From: an uncultured Aquimarina sp. | GTDB lineage: Bacteria; Bacteroidota; Bacteroidia; Flavobacteriales; Flavobacteriaceae | NCBI RefSeq assembly: GCF_947500065.1 | Contig: NZ_CANMQT010000002.1 | Location: forward strand, 62,001-126,000 | Direction of reading: 5' to 3' | Length of the DNA: 64,000 bases | Shown: positions 1-7,631 of the stretch, piece by piece | Position numbering within the stretch: the stretch's first letter is position 1 | Layout of the letters: each line of letters begins with the position of its first letter | The notes under the pieces: model-generated | Databases searched by the model: none | The model's input: the letters and a program-made list of their open reading frames with translations, nothing else | Told to the model about the DNA's origin: nothing | Made by a program: the position numbers and the translations under genes

Positions 1-9
1 ACTCCAGAA

Positions 10-1227
10 TTAGTTATCAGTAATTAATTGAGGGTTAAAAAATGTTTTATTCTCTCGCTCCATTTTTCTTAAAAGTGGACTGCACCTGTACCTATCTTCA
101 TGATATTCGTTGTACAGCTTATCTAATTTATTAACACACCAATCGATTCCTTTTTCATCAGCCCAAGAAAGTAATCCTTTTGGATAATTAACCCCTTTAG
201 TCATCGCATTATCAATATCTTCTGCTGAAGCTATATTCCAGAACAATGCATCTGCAGCTTCATTAATTAACATTACTAATACTCTATTATATATATATTG
301 CGAAAGTTCTTCTTTAGATAATGTATCACCTCCATCAGAATTAACGACACTGCCTATATTTTGGGATGTAATTTTTCCTTTTTCATCATAATTGTAATAT
401 CCTTTCCCAGATTTTCTTCCTAAATATCCTGCTTCTGATAATCTTTTTTGGGTAAAAGATGGTTTATATCTTGGATCATAATAGAAGGCCGAAAATACCG
501 TTTCGGTAACTGTATAATTAACATCATTACCAATAAAGTCCATCAGTTCAAAAGGTCCCATTCTGAATCCTCCAAGTTCTTTCAAACTAGCATCAATAGT
601 TGTAATATCTGCTAACCCTTCTTCATATATACGAAGTGATTCTCCATAAAAAGGTCTAGCTACACGATTCACGATAAAACCAGGCGTATCCTTAGCAATT
701 GCTACTACTTTTTTCCAATCTTTAATGATATTAACCACTTTGTTTTTCACCTCATTAGAGGTTTGAACTGCAGGAATTACCTCAACTAATTTCATTAAAG
801 GAGCTGGATTGAAAAAGTGAATTCCAATACATCGCTCGGGTTTTAATAATGAAGATGCGATTGAAGCAATGGATAATGATGATGTATTGGAAGCGATAAT
901 AGAGTCCTTAGAAATATAACTTTCTAATTCTGAAAACACTTTTTTCTTGATATCTAAATTCTCAATAATTGCTTCAATAGTTAGATCAACATCACTAAGC
1001 TCTTTTAGCGTACTTACATAGGAAATATTCCCTTGTATACGTTTCTTTTTTGTTTCATCAATTCTTCCTTTTTCGATTAAACGAGAAAGAATCTTTTCTA
1101 ATCCAAGTTTACTTTTATCTAAGGCCTCCTGTTTTGTATCAAATACTTTTACAAAACAACCTGCGGTAGCGGCAACTTGTGCAATACCACTTCCCATGGT
1201 TCCGGATCCTATTATACCTACAATCAT
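10..1227 (-). CDS. paaH: 3-hydroxyacyl-CoA dehydrogenase PaaH
   Basis: This 405-aa protein is the NAD-dependent dehydrogenase that oxidises 3-hydroxyadipyl-CoA to 3-oxoadipyl-CoA late in phenylacetate degradation. The N-terminal Rossmann motif GIIGSGTMGSGIAQ (about residues 4-17) binds NAD, and HFFNPAPLMKLVEV (from about residue 137) carries the catalytic His of the 3HCDH family. Two C-terminal 3HCDH domains follow, the second around residues 310-400. It is the last gene of the leftward paa run visible here and starts 3 nt after the paaG stop, so it is probably translationally coupled. A general fatty-acid 3-hydroxybutyryl-CoA dehydrogenase is the alternative, but the context favours PaaH. 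Confidence 0.9.
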   Translation of the reverse strand: MIVGIIGSGTMGSGIAQVAATAGCFVKVFDTKQEALDKSKLGLEKILSRLIEKGRIDETKKKRIQGNISYVSTLKELSDVDLTIEAIIENLDIKKKVFSELESYISKDSIIASNTSSLSIASIASSLLKPERCIGIHFFNPAPLMKLVEVIPAVQTSNEVKNKVVNIIKDWKKVVAIAKDTPGFIVNRVARPFYGESLRIYEEGLADITTIDASLKELGGFRMGPFELMDFIGNDVNYTVTETVFSAFYYDPRYKPSFTQKRLSEAGYLGRKSGKGYYNYDEKGKITSQNIGSVVNSDGGDTLSKEELSQYIYNRVLVMLINEAADALFWNIASAEDIDNAMTKGVNYPKGLLSWADEKGIDWCVNKLDKLYNEYHEDRYRCSPLLRKMERENKTFFNPQLITDN

Positions 1228-1230
1228 AAT

Positions 1231-2010
1231 TTATTTTCCTTTAAAAACCGGTTTTCTCTTTTCTATAAAAGATTGTACTCCTTCAGCGTAATCTTCACTT
1301 TCAGCAGCTTCTATTTGCAAATCAGATTCTATTGCTAATTGATCCTCTAAATTATTAACCATTGATTGATTTAATAATCTTTTTGTCAACCCTAATGCTT
1401 TTGTTGGCATTTTAGCAACTTTTAAAGCTAACTTGTTTACTTCTTCTTCAAAAGCTTCTACTTCTAGCACTTTATAAATCATTCCTAATTCTGCTGCTTC
1501 TTTTGCAGAAACTTTATCGCCTAACATCATCAAAGCAGATGCTTTTTGGAAACCAATTAATCTAGGCAAAAAGAAAGTTCCTGCACTATCAGGGATTAGT
1601 CCAATTTTACTAAATGCCTGAATAAATGATGCTGTTTCTGATGCTACCACTATATCACAGGCCAATGCTAAATTGGCTCCAGCACCAGCAGCAACACCAT
1701 TTATTGCTGCTATTATTGGTTTTTCAATATTTCTTATTCTTTTTACAATTGGATTGTAATGCTCTTCCAATATTTTTCTAAAACCAGGATTCAATTCTGG
1801 GGAAGTAACTTCTTTAAGATCTTGACCTGCACAAAATGCCTTACCACTTCCTGTAAGTACTATTGCTCTTACTTCATTGTTTGATTCACAAGAATCTAAA
1901 GTGTCCTGTAACCTTAATGCCATCTCTCTATTGAAACTATTAAATGATTCAGGTCGATTTAATGTTACTTTGGCAATTCCGTTTTGTATTTCTAATTCTA
2001 CTGAGTTCAT
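1231..2010 (-). CDS. paaG: Enoyl-CoA hydratase/isomerase PaaG
   Basis: This 259-aa crotonase-fold enzyme most likely isomerises ring-1,2-epoxyphenylacetyl-CoA to the oxepin form, the step after the PaaABCDE epoxidase. The crotonase signature is visible as AFCAGQDLKE (about residues 59-68) and the oxyanion-hole segment AAGAGANLALACDIV (about residues 106-120). Length is usual for the family. It sits between a VOC-fold gene upstream and paaH downstream. The 67-nt upstream spacer is almost filled by a palindromic repeat-like element. PaaF, the hydratase of the same fold, cannot be excluded by motif alone. Confidence 0.87.
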   Translation of the reverse strand: MNSVELEIQNGIAKVTLNRPESFNSFNREMALRLQDTLDSCESNNEVRAIVLTGSGKAFCAGQDLKEVTSPELNPGFRKILEEHYNPIVKRIRNIEKPIIAAINGVAAGAGANLALACDIVVASETASFIQAFSKIGLIPDSAGTFFLPRLIGFQKASALMMLGDKVSAKEAAELGMIYKVLEVEAFEEEVNKLALKVAKMPTKALGLTKRLLNQSMVNNLEDQLAIESDLQIEAAESEDYAEGVQSFIEKRKPVFKGK

Positions 2011-2012
2011 AG

Positions 2013-2070
2013 GCCCTCACCTCAACCCTCTCCTACTTCGACTGCGCTCAGCACAGGCTAGGAGAAGGAG
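2013..2070. repeat. Palindromic intergenic repeat-like element in the paa operon
   Basis: The spacer between the VOC gene and paaG contains an outer inverted repeat, CCCTCTCCTA (2026-2035) against TAGGAGAAGG (2059-2068), with one mismatch. Inside it lies a compact palindrome centred in CTGCGCTCAGCACAG (2042-2056), again with one mismatch. It is more GC-rich than its surroundings. The inner core resembles short interspersed palindromes I recall from marine Flavobacteriia intergenic DNA; that resemblance is from memory. In the polycistronic mRNA it would form a hairpin. Confidence 0.6.
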
Positions 2071-2077
2071 TTTTAGG

Positions 2078-2461
2078 TTATTTTTTTAAATCTGTTAAAC
2101 TTTCTATTTTAAAATGTGGATTATAAATTATCCCAATAATATTATTCCAAGGATCTTTTACAGAGGCTACCATCAATTCGCCGCCTACATTTGTTGGTTC
2201 TTCATGCGCTACCGATCCTAGCGCTATAAGTTTTTGGTATGTTTTATGAATATCATCTACTCCCCAATATGACAGTACACTATCCGCTTTTTCTTTGACA
2301 ACCTCTTCTTCTGGCAATAATCCAAGCTCATATCCTCCAATATTAAAACCCACATAAAAGGGTTCATCAAAGTATTGTTTTGTTTCAAAAGCCTTTGCAT
2401 ACCATTCTGCAGCTTTTTTTAAATCACTTACTTTATATATGGTGGTTCTTAATCCTAGCAT
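2078..2461 (-). CDS. VOC-superfamily (glyoxalase/bleomycin-resistance fold) protein
   Basis: This 127-aa protein has the pattern of the vicinal oxygen chelate superfamily: two similar beta-alpha-beta halves, with TIYKVSDLKKAAEWYAKAF near the N-terminus and VASVKDPWNNIIGIIYNP near the C-terminus. Members include glyoxalases, epimerases and dioxygenases, and the substrate cannot be read from the sequence. It starts 1 nt after the paaD stop and so belongs to the paa operon. VOC genes are not part of the textbook paa set, so it may be an accessory function such as handling a reactive CoA intermediate; that is speculation. Confidence 0.75.
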   Translation of the reverse strand: MLGLRTTIYKVSDLKKAAEWYAKAFETKQYFDEPFYVGFNIGGYELGLLPEEEVVKEKADSVLSYWGVDDIHKTYQKLIALGSVAHEEPTNVGGELMVASVKDPWNNIIGIIYNPHFKIESLTDLKK

Positions 2462-2462
2462 A

Positions 2463-2966
2463 TCACTTCAAACATTTAAAATAATCAAACGGTTCCAGGC
2501 AACTTTCACACTGAAATAATGCCTTACAAGCTGTAGAACCAAATTGACTTATCATTTTTGTACTAGTAGAGCCACATTGAGGGCATTTTACTATCTTTCT
2601 ATTTCCTAGTAAAGCTTCTTTATCAGCGTCTTCTTCTAATGGAGCCGCTATTCCATATTTCTCCAGAGCATTCCTACCTCTTGGAGTAATCCAATCTGTT
2701 GTCCAAGCTGGAGATAGTACTAAGGATACCTTAGCCTCTATATTTTCTTTTTTAAAGGCATTAATAATATCATCTCCTATTACGTCCATTGCTGGACATC
2801 CACTATATGTTGGTGTAATTTTAATTTGAACAACATTATTAATTACTTGAGCATATCTAACTACTCCCATATCCATAATAGATAACACTGGAATTTCCGG
2901 ATCACTAACTTTCTCGAGAATCGAGTATAACTTGGGATCAATATGTTGTTCTAGTTCAATTGTCAT
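2463..2966 (-). CDS. paaD: Phenylacetyl-CoA epoxidase accessory protein PaaD
   Basis: This 167-aa protein carries an N-terminal MIP18/DUF59-type domain (about residues 10-90, including ISDPEIP-like VSDPEIPVLSIMDMGVV) and a C-terminal zinc-ribbon-like Cys pair set, CPQCGS (about residue 133) and CESC (about residue 152). PaaD is thought to help maturation of the iron centre of the PaaABCE oxygenase. It is followed at 1 nt by the VOC gene and preceded by paaC, so the paaABCD order is conserved. The upstream spacer holds a repeat-like fragment. Confidence 0.9.
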   Translation of the reverse strand: MTIELEQHIDPKLYSILEKVSDPEIPVLSIMDMGVVRYAQVINNVVQIKITPTYSGCPAMDVIGDDIINAFKKENIEAKVSLVLSPAWTTDWITPRGRNALEKYGIAAPLEEDADKEALLGNRKIVKCPQCGSTSTKMISQFGSTACKALFQCESCLEPFDYFKCLK

Positions 2967-2981
2967 TTTGTATTTAAATAT

Positions 2982-3018
2982 AAATCCCGAAACAGTTCTT
3001 AGGTATGTTCAGGATGAC
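2982..3018. repeat. Repeat-like fragment between paaC and paaD
   Basis: The paaC-paaD spacer contains AAATCCCGAAACA followed by GTTCAGGATGACA, interrupted by a 12-nt insertion that partly duplicates GTTC. The two outer pieces look like a short interspersed intergenic motif I recall from Flavobacteriia genomes. This is recognition by memory, not by counting copies in this genome. Confidence 0.4.
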
Positions 3019-3033
3019 AATAGCCATAATTTG

Positions 3034-3789
3034 TTACCATTTCATATTAGGATATGTACGCTGCATATACTGTAAATCAGATAGCAAGTACCCCATATGT
3101 TCGCTATGCACTCCTTCCTTACCTCCTTTTCTAAACCACTTAAGTTCTGGAATTATCAAAGTAGCCTCTTCTAGAGTTTCTTTTACAATTTGGTAATACT
3201 TCTCTTTTAAAAGGCTAACATCCACTCCAACACCAAGTTCGACAGCATTTTTATCATATTCCGTAAGTTGAAATAGTTCATCCGTAAATTTCCAAAGATC
3301 ATTTACTGCTTCCTGAACTTTTTGACGACTTACTTCTGTCCCATCTCCTAATCTCTTTATCCAATCAGAAGAAAAACGTTGATGATAGCTAACTTCTTTT
3401 ATTGCTTTTTTTGCAATAGCTGAAAGTGTTTCATCTTTACTGTTTTGAAGCTCTTGTAGTAATAACAAATGGAATGCATCATAAAAAAACTGACGTGTAA
3501 TTATGTATCCAAAATGATTATTTGGTTGTTCTACTAAAAGTACATTCTTATATTGCCTTTCTGTTCTTAGAAAAGCAATATCATCTTCCGAAACTTTTTC
3601 TCCAGATAACTGAGCTACATACTGATAATAACTACGAGTTTGTCCTAATAGATCCAATGCCATATTAGTACAAGCTATATCTGTTTCTAAATTTGGTCCA
3701 TGACCACATAATTCAGAAAGACGTTGTCCTAAAATCAGAGCATTATCAGCAATCCCGTAAATGTATTGTATAAGATTTTCTTTTTTCAT
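3034..3789 (-). CDS. paaC: Phenylacetyl-CoA 1,2-epoxidase structural subunit PaaC
   Basis: This 251-aa ferritin-like subunit pairs with PaaA in the multicomponent oxygenase that epoxidises the ring of phenylacetyl-CoA. Visible features are the N-terminal helix YIYGIADNALILGQRLSELC, the segment NMALDLLGQTRSYYQY, and EVSYHQRFSSDWIKRLGDG, all typical of PaaC. In the family PaaC is an inactive scaffold that lacks a complete diiron site. It lies between paaB and paaD. The spacer to paaB (3790-3887) is longer than others in the operon and contains two inverted repeats. Confidence 0.93.
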   Translation of the reverse strand: MKKENLIQYIYGIADNALILGQRLSELCGHGPNLETDIACTNMALDLLGQTRSYYQYVAQLSGEKVSEDDIAFLRTERQYKNVLLVEQPNNHFGYIITRQFFYDAFHLLLLQELQNSKDETLSAIAKKAIKEVSYHQRFSSDWIKRLGDGTEVSRQKVQEAVNDLWKFTDELFQLTEYDKNAVELGVGVDVSLLKEKYYQIVKETLEEATLIIPELKWFRKGGKEGVHSEHMGYLLSDLQYMQRTYPNMKW

Positions 3790-3790
3790 G

Positions 3791-3867
3791 ACATTGCCCG
3801 CGAAACCGGGTATCTTTAGATTAACTTTAAGTTCTTTTTATGGGTTTCCCGCCTTCGCGAGAAATGT
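3791..3867. repeat. Inverted-repeat element between paaB and paaC
   Basis: The left arm (3791-3814, with core GCCCGCGAAACCGGG) and right arm (3842-3867, with core CCCGCCTTCGCGAG) are imperfect reverse complements; both share ACATT, CGCGAA and CGGG in the same order. The middle is AT-rich. It resembles a small palindromic intergenic repeat. It is the third such element in this operon. Confidence 0.5.
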
Positions 3868-3891
3868 AATTATTGTTACTACAATAATTAC
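3866..3891 (-). promoter_or_regulatory. Perfect 11-bp hairpin at the end of paaB
   Basis: GTAATTATTGT (3866-3876) and ACAATAATTAC (3881-3891) are perfect reverse complements around a 4-nt loop. The right arm contains the paaB stop codon. In the leftward mRNA it would form just as ribosomes finish paaB. No strong U-tract follows, so mRNA stabilisation or partial attenuation fits better than full termination. Confidence 0.5.
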
Positions 3892-4172
3892 ATATGTTTT
3901 ACCTCATCGGGTAATGTATAAAAAGTAGGATGTCTGTATACTTTATCCTGAGCAGGTTCGAACAGTTCTCCATTATTTTCTGGATTAGATGCAGTAATAT
4001 GCTTAGATTCCACTACCCAAATACTTACTCCTTCACTTCTGCGGGTGTATACATCTCTGGCATTTTCTAATGCCATTTCCTCATCTGCAGCACGTAAACT
4101 CCCAAAATGACGATGTTCCAAACCATTTTTACTTCTAACAAAAACTTCCCAAAGTGGCCAATTTTTTTTCAT
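3888..4172 (-). CDS. paaB: Phenylacetyl-CoA 1,2-epoxidase subunit PaaB
   Basis: This small subunit (94 aa from the ATG at 4172) organises the PaaAC heterodimers of the epoxidase. The signature WPLWEVFVRSKNGLEHRHFG, followed by AADEEMALENARDVYTRR, is the PaaB family pattern. An in-frame ATG at 4205 would add 11 residues. I chose 4172 because family members begin at the M-K-x-x-W-P-L-W motif. It lies between paaA (28 nt from the longer start) and paaC. Confidence 0.92.
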   Translation of the reverse strand: MKKNWPLWEVFVRSKNGLEHRHFGSLRAADEEMALENARDVYTRRSEGVSIWVVESKHITASNPENNGELFEPAQDKVYRHPTFYTLPDEVKHM

Positions 4173-4233
4173 AATCAATGCGCCCTTACCCACAATCTTT
4201 CTCATAGTGAGAAATAAGTATATAAGGAATTTA

Positions 4234-5190
4234 TTAAATTGCTTTCTTTATTTTATTATTTTGTTGTTTTTCGGCGTACGCCATGGCAGCATCACGCACC
4301 CATTCTCCTTCTTCCCAAGCATTTACTCTTGCTGATAATCTTTCTTTATTACAGGGTCCATGACCTTTAACTACCTGCCAGAATTCATCCCAATCGATTT
4401 CACCAAAATCATATTTTTTTGTTTCTTCATTCCATTTTAAATCTGAATCAGGAACAGTTAAACCAATAAGATCAGCTTGAGGGACGGTTTGATCTATAAA
4501 TTGTTGACGAAGTTCGTCATTAGTTTTACGTTTTAATTTCCATTTCATGGATTGCTCTGTATGCACAGATTCGGCATCCGTAGGACCAAGCATCATTAAA
4601 GATGGCCACCACCAACGATTTAATGCATCCTGAGCTAATTCTTTTTGTTCCGGTGTTCCATTGGCCAACGTCATCATAATTTCATATCCTTGACGCTGAT
4701 GAAAACTTTCCTCTTTACACACACGAATCATGGCTCTGGCATATGGTCCATAAGAAGTACTACATAATGGCACTTGATTTATTATCGCTGCACCATCTAC
4801 CAGCCAACCAATAGCTCCTATATCCGCCCAAGTTAGTGTAGGATAATTAAAAATACTAGAATACTTAGCTTTCCCAGTATGTAATTGTTCATATAGCTCT
4901 TCTCGAGAAATCCCAAGCGTTTCGCAAGCACTATATAGGTATAATCCATGTCCAGCTTCATCTTGCACTTTAGCTAATAATGCTACTTTACGCCTCATAG
5001 ACGGAGCTCTGGAGATCCAGTTACCTTCTGGTAACATTCCTACAATTTCTGAATGTGCATGTTGTGATATCTGCCTGATATGGGTCTTTCGATATTTTTC
5101 AGGCATCCAATCTTTTGGTTCAATTTTTTCATCTCTGGCAATTCTTTGATCAAAGAGTTCTTCCAGATTTTTTATTTCTTTTTCACTCAT
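4234..5190 (-). CDS. paaA: Phenylacetyl-CoA 1,2-epoxidase catalytic subunit PaaA
   Basis: This 318-aa protein is the diiron catalytic subunit of phenylacetyl-CoA epoxidase. Iron-binding carboxylate and His motifs are visible: [16 protein letters not shown], then [17 protein letters not shown] (about residues 77-93), and later [13 protein letters not shown] (about residues 157-169). Length and order match characterised PaaA. It is the second structural gene after paaE, 66 nt downstream of it. Confidence 0.95.
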   Translation of the reverse strand: MSEKEIKNLEELFDQRIARDEKIEPKDWMPEKYRKTHIRQISQHAHSEIVGMLPEGNWISRAPSMRRKVALLAKVQDEAGHGLYLYSACETLGISREELYEQLHTGKAKYSSIFNYPTLTWADIGAIGWLVDGAAIINQVPLCSTSYGPYARAMIRVCKEESFHQRQGYEIMMTLANGTPEQKELAQDALNRWWWPSLMMLGPTDAESVHTEQSMKWKLKRKTNDELRQQFIDQTVPQADLIGLTVPDSDLKWNEETKKYDFGEIDWDEFWQVVKGHGPCNKERLSARVNAWEEGEWVRDAAMAYAEKQQNNKIKKAI

Positions 5191-5256
5191 AATATTTGAG
5201 TTTTATTATTCTGAATACAGATTTCAGTATTATTATCAGAATTATAAAAATTCTGA

Positions 5257-6330
5257 TTACACATCAAAATCAACTACTACCTTCTCTGTAGTTGGTACCG
5301 CTTGGCAAGACAATACTAGCCCTTTTGCTACTTCATCTTCATCTAGCGCATAATTTATTTTCATCTCTACTTCACCTTCAACTATTCTACACTTACAGGT
5401 ACTACAGACACCTCCTTTACAAGCAAAAGGGAGATCTGCTCCTGCAGCTAATGCTCCATCTAAGATATTATCATAGTCATCATCCATTCCGAAATGAAAT
5501 TCCTTACCGCCATCAATTATGGTAACTTCGGTTCCATCGAACTTGTGTTCTATTGCTGTTGCTGCTCTTTTTTTATCTTCTTCAGTAACTCCAGAAAAGA
5601 ATAGTTCGAAATGAATATTATCCCTGGATAATCCTGCTTCTACTAATTCATCTCTTATTAAGAAAATCATCTCTTCCGGGCCACAAATAAAACATTCATC
5701 AACGTCAGAAACATCAATAATTTTATCAGTAAGTTCTTTTAACTTCTCCGAAGTAAATCTCCCATTAAGCAATGGAATATCGCGATGTTCTTTCGTTAGA
5801 AGGTAAAATATCTCAAACCTCCCAAAATAGGTGTTTCTTAAAGCCTCAATCTCTTCTTTAAAGATAATAGATTTAACAGTACGATTCAAGTAAAACAGCT
5901 TGAATGTGCTATTCGGTTCAAGTGCAAGATGTGTTTTAATTATGGAAAGAATTGGAGTAATTCCACTTCCAGCAGCAAAAACAATATAATTCTTTGCTTT
6001 TGTTGTATCTACTTCGGTAAAAAAACTTCCATTCGGCGGTAACACTTCTAACTCATCACCTGCTTTCAATACTTTACAAGCAAAATTAGAGAATAAACCA
6101 CCGTCTATTCTTTTTACAGCAACTTTCCAAACATCCTCAATAGGACTTGAGTACAAAGAATAGTTACGTCGTACCTCTTCTCCATCAAGTACGGTTTTTA
6201 ATGTTAAATACTGACCTTGCTTATACGCAAATTCTTCTTTTAACTTTTGAGGTATATCAAAAGTTATCGAAGTACAGTCCTTAGTTTCTCTAAGAACTTC
6301 AGCTATTTTAATGGTATGAAAATCACTCAT
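5257..6330 (-). CDS. paaE: Phenylacetyl-CoA epoxidase reductase PaaE
   Basis: This 357-aa reductase passes electrons from NAD(P)H to the PaaAC oxygenase. The order is an FAD-binding barrel with RRNYSLYSSP, an NAD-binding domain (FAAGSGITPILSII; later CFICGPEEMI), then a C-terminal plant-type [2Fe-2S] ferredoxin domain with CKGGVCSTCKC and a downstream single Cys in VLSCQA. A TTG codon at 6363 would extend the N-terminus by 11 residues. The ATG at 6330, giving MSDFHTIKI, fits family starts. Here paaE precedes paaABCD, whereas in E. coli it follows them. Confidence 0.93.
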   Translation of the reverse strand: MSDFHTIKIAEVLRETKDCTSITFDIPQKLKEEFAYKQGQYLTLKTVLDGEEVRRNYSLYSSPIEDVWKVAVKRIDGGLFSNFACKVLKAGDELEVLPPNGSFFTEVDTTKAKNYIVFAAGSGITPILSIIKTHLALEPNSTFKLFYLNRTVKSIIFKEEIEALRNTYFGRFEIFYLLTKEHRDIPLLNGRFTSEKLKELTDKIIDVSDVDECFICGPEEMIFLIRDELVEAGLSRDNIHFELFFSGVTEEDKKRAATAIEHKFDGTEVTIIDGGKEFHFGMDDDYDNILDGALAAGADLPFACKGGVCSTCKCRIVEGEVEMKINYALDEDEVAKGLVLSCQAVPTTEKVVVDFDV

Positions 6331-6408
6331 GAAATGCTTTACTATATCGTTATAGTGCAGCAAAACTAACGATTGTTAGTTTCATACACAATTAATTAAT
6401 TGTTAATT

Positions 6409-6978
6409 TTAAACCACTCCTTTGAGCAGTACCGATATCATATCTCTTTTAAGAATGTTAGCATCGATATTTTTTTGTTTTGGATACCACAGATATAGCG
6501 TTCTAAGAGTTGACAACATAGAAAATACTATAATTTCTATATTATTAGATTTAATCTCATTATCATCCACTCCTTTTTTCACAATCTTTCTGAAGTTACC
6601 TTCATAATCCTGACGCATCTTCTCGAAATATAAGAGGTTTTCTTCTTCTAAATGCATCCAGTCATTATTCAACGAAGCTAATCCATCAGCATTTCTCAAA
6701 GTGACATCAATATGTAGACTTATGATATTTTCTAATTTTTGAATTGAACTTTTATCAGAACCTACTATTTGATTCATTCCGGTAGTAAATTCTTCAGCAA
6801 GTTCAATAATAATAGTAGACAAGATCTCCTGCTTGGACTGAATGTGATTATACAAACTAGCTGCTTTAATACCCATAGCCGTAGCTAAATCTCTCATAGT
6901 AACGGCGCTATATCCTTTTTCCTTAAAAAGAATAGCCGCAGCATTTACTATTTCTTGCTTTCTACTTTCTTGTTTCAT
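6409..6978 (-). CDS. TetR/AcrR-family regulator, probable paa operon regulator
   Basis: This 189-aa protein has an N-terminal TetR-type helix-turn-helix, from EIVNAAAILFKEKGYSAVTM through GIKAASLYNHIQSKQEIL (about residues 8-55), and an all-helical ligand-binding C-terminal half. The ATG at 6978 is preferred to the TTG two codons upstream. It sits directly upstream of paaE in the same direction, 78 nt away. By analogy with PaaR-type TetR regulators it likely senses phenylacetyl-CoA and controls the operon, but the ligand is inferred from position. Confidence 0.82.
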   Translation of the reverse strand: MKQESRKQEIVNAAAILFKEKGYSAVTMRDLATAMGIKAASLYNHIQSKQEILSTIIIELAEEFTTGMNQIVGSDKSSIQKLENIISLHIDVTLRNADGLASLNNDWMHLEEENLLYFEKMRQDYEGNFRKIVKKGVDDNEIKSNNIEIIVFSMLSTLRTLYLWYPKQKNIDANILKRDMISVLLKGVV

Positions 6979-7127
6979 TGGCAAATGAGTTTGTACTTTT
7001 AATTAAATTTAAATTTTCATCTCTATTATGACATACAATCCGAGATTAAAGACTAAAATATAATAAATTTGTTATATTCGAAATAATACCGCATCTCTTT
7101 GATGTTTCACTTTAAATCCAGATCATT

Positions 7128-7556
7128 ATGAAATACGTAAGCTTACTTTTAATTTCTCTCACTTTGTTTAGTAATTGCAATAGCACTAAAGAAGTTAATT
7201 CCAAGAACGAAGAAATCAAAAATCAATCAGAACCGGAAGGTAAATACATTGTCACTTCGCTTTATGGCAAAGACGTTTCTGAACATAAACTTACTTTAGA
7301 ATTTGACAAAGCTAATCACAAGCTTTCAGGTTTTTCTGGTTGTAATATATATTATTGCGATTATACGTTATCGGATTCTTCATTATCAATAGGAATGCCA
7401 GGAGCTTCAAAAAGATATTGTGAAAAAACTATGGAATTAGAAAAACAGTTTTTCAAAGCTTTATCAGAATTAAAAACTAAAAATATCCAGAAAAGCACTT
7501 TAGCTCTAAAAAATGAAAAAGAAGAAGAAATTCTAATTGCAACAAAATCAGAGTAA
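7128..7556 (+). CDS. META-domain lipoprotein
   Basis: This 142-aa protein starts with a lipoprotein signal ending in the lipobox-like LFSNC (Cys about 17), then a short linker and a META/HslJ-like domain: GKYIVTSLYGKD, LTLEFDKANHKLSGFSGCNIY and a final TLALKNEKEEEILIATK strand. META domains occur in outer-membrane or periplasmic stress proteins; the exact role is not known. It is a single-gene unit that ends in a shared terminator facing the protease gene. A TAAATTTG box at 7064-7071 could be its -7 element, but no good -33 TTG is placed for it. Confidence 0.78.
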   Translation: MKYVSLLLISLTLFSNCNSTKEVNSKNEEIKNQSEPEGKYIVTSLYGKDVSEHKLTLEFDKANHKLSGFSGCNIYYCDYTLSDSSLSIGMPGASKRYCEKTMELEKQFFKALSELKTKNIQKSTLALKNEKEEEILIATKSE

Positions 7557-7567
7557 AGCATCAGATT

Positions 7568-7608
7568 AAAAAAAGGTTTTGTGAATAATATCCGCAAAAC
7601 CTTTTTTT
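7568..7608. terminator. Bidirectional rho-independent terminator
   Basis: AAAAAAAGGTTTTG (7568-7581) and CAAAACCTTTTTTT (7595-7608) form a perfect 14-bp stem with a 13-nt loop. It has a U-run on either strand and lies between two convergent genes. Confidence 0.9.
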
Positions 7609-7631
7609 ATAGTATTATAAAATTACTTCTA

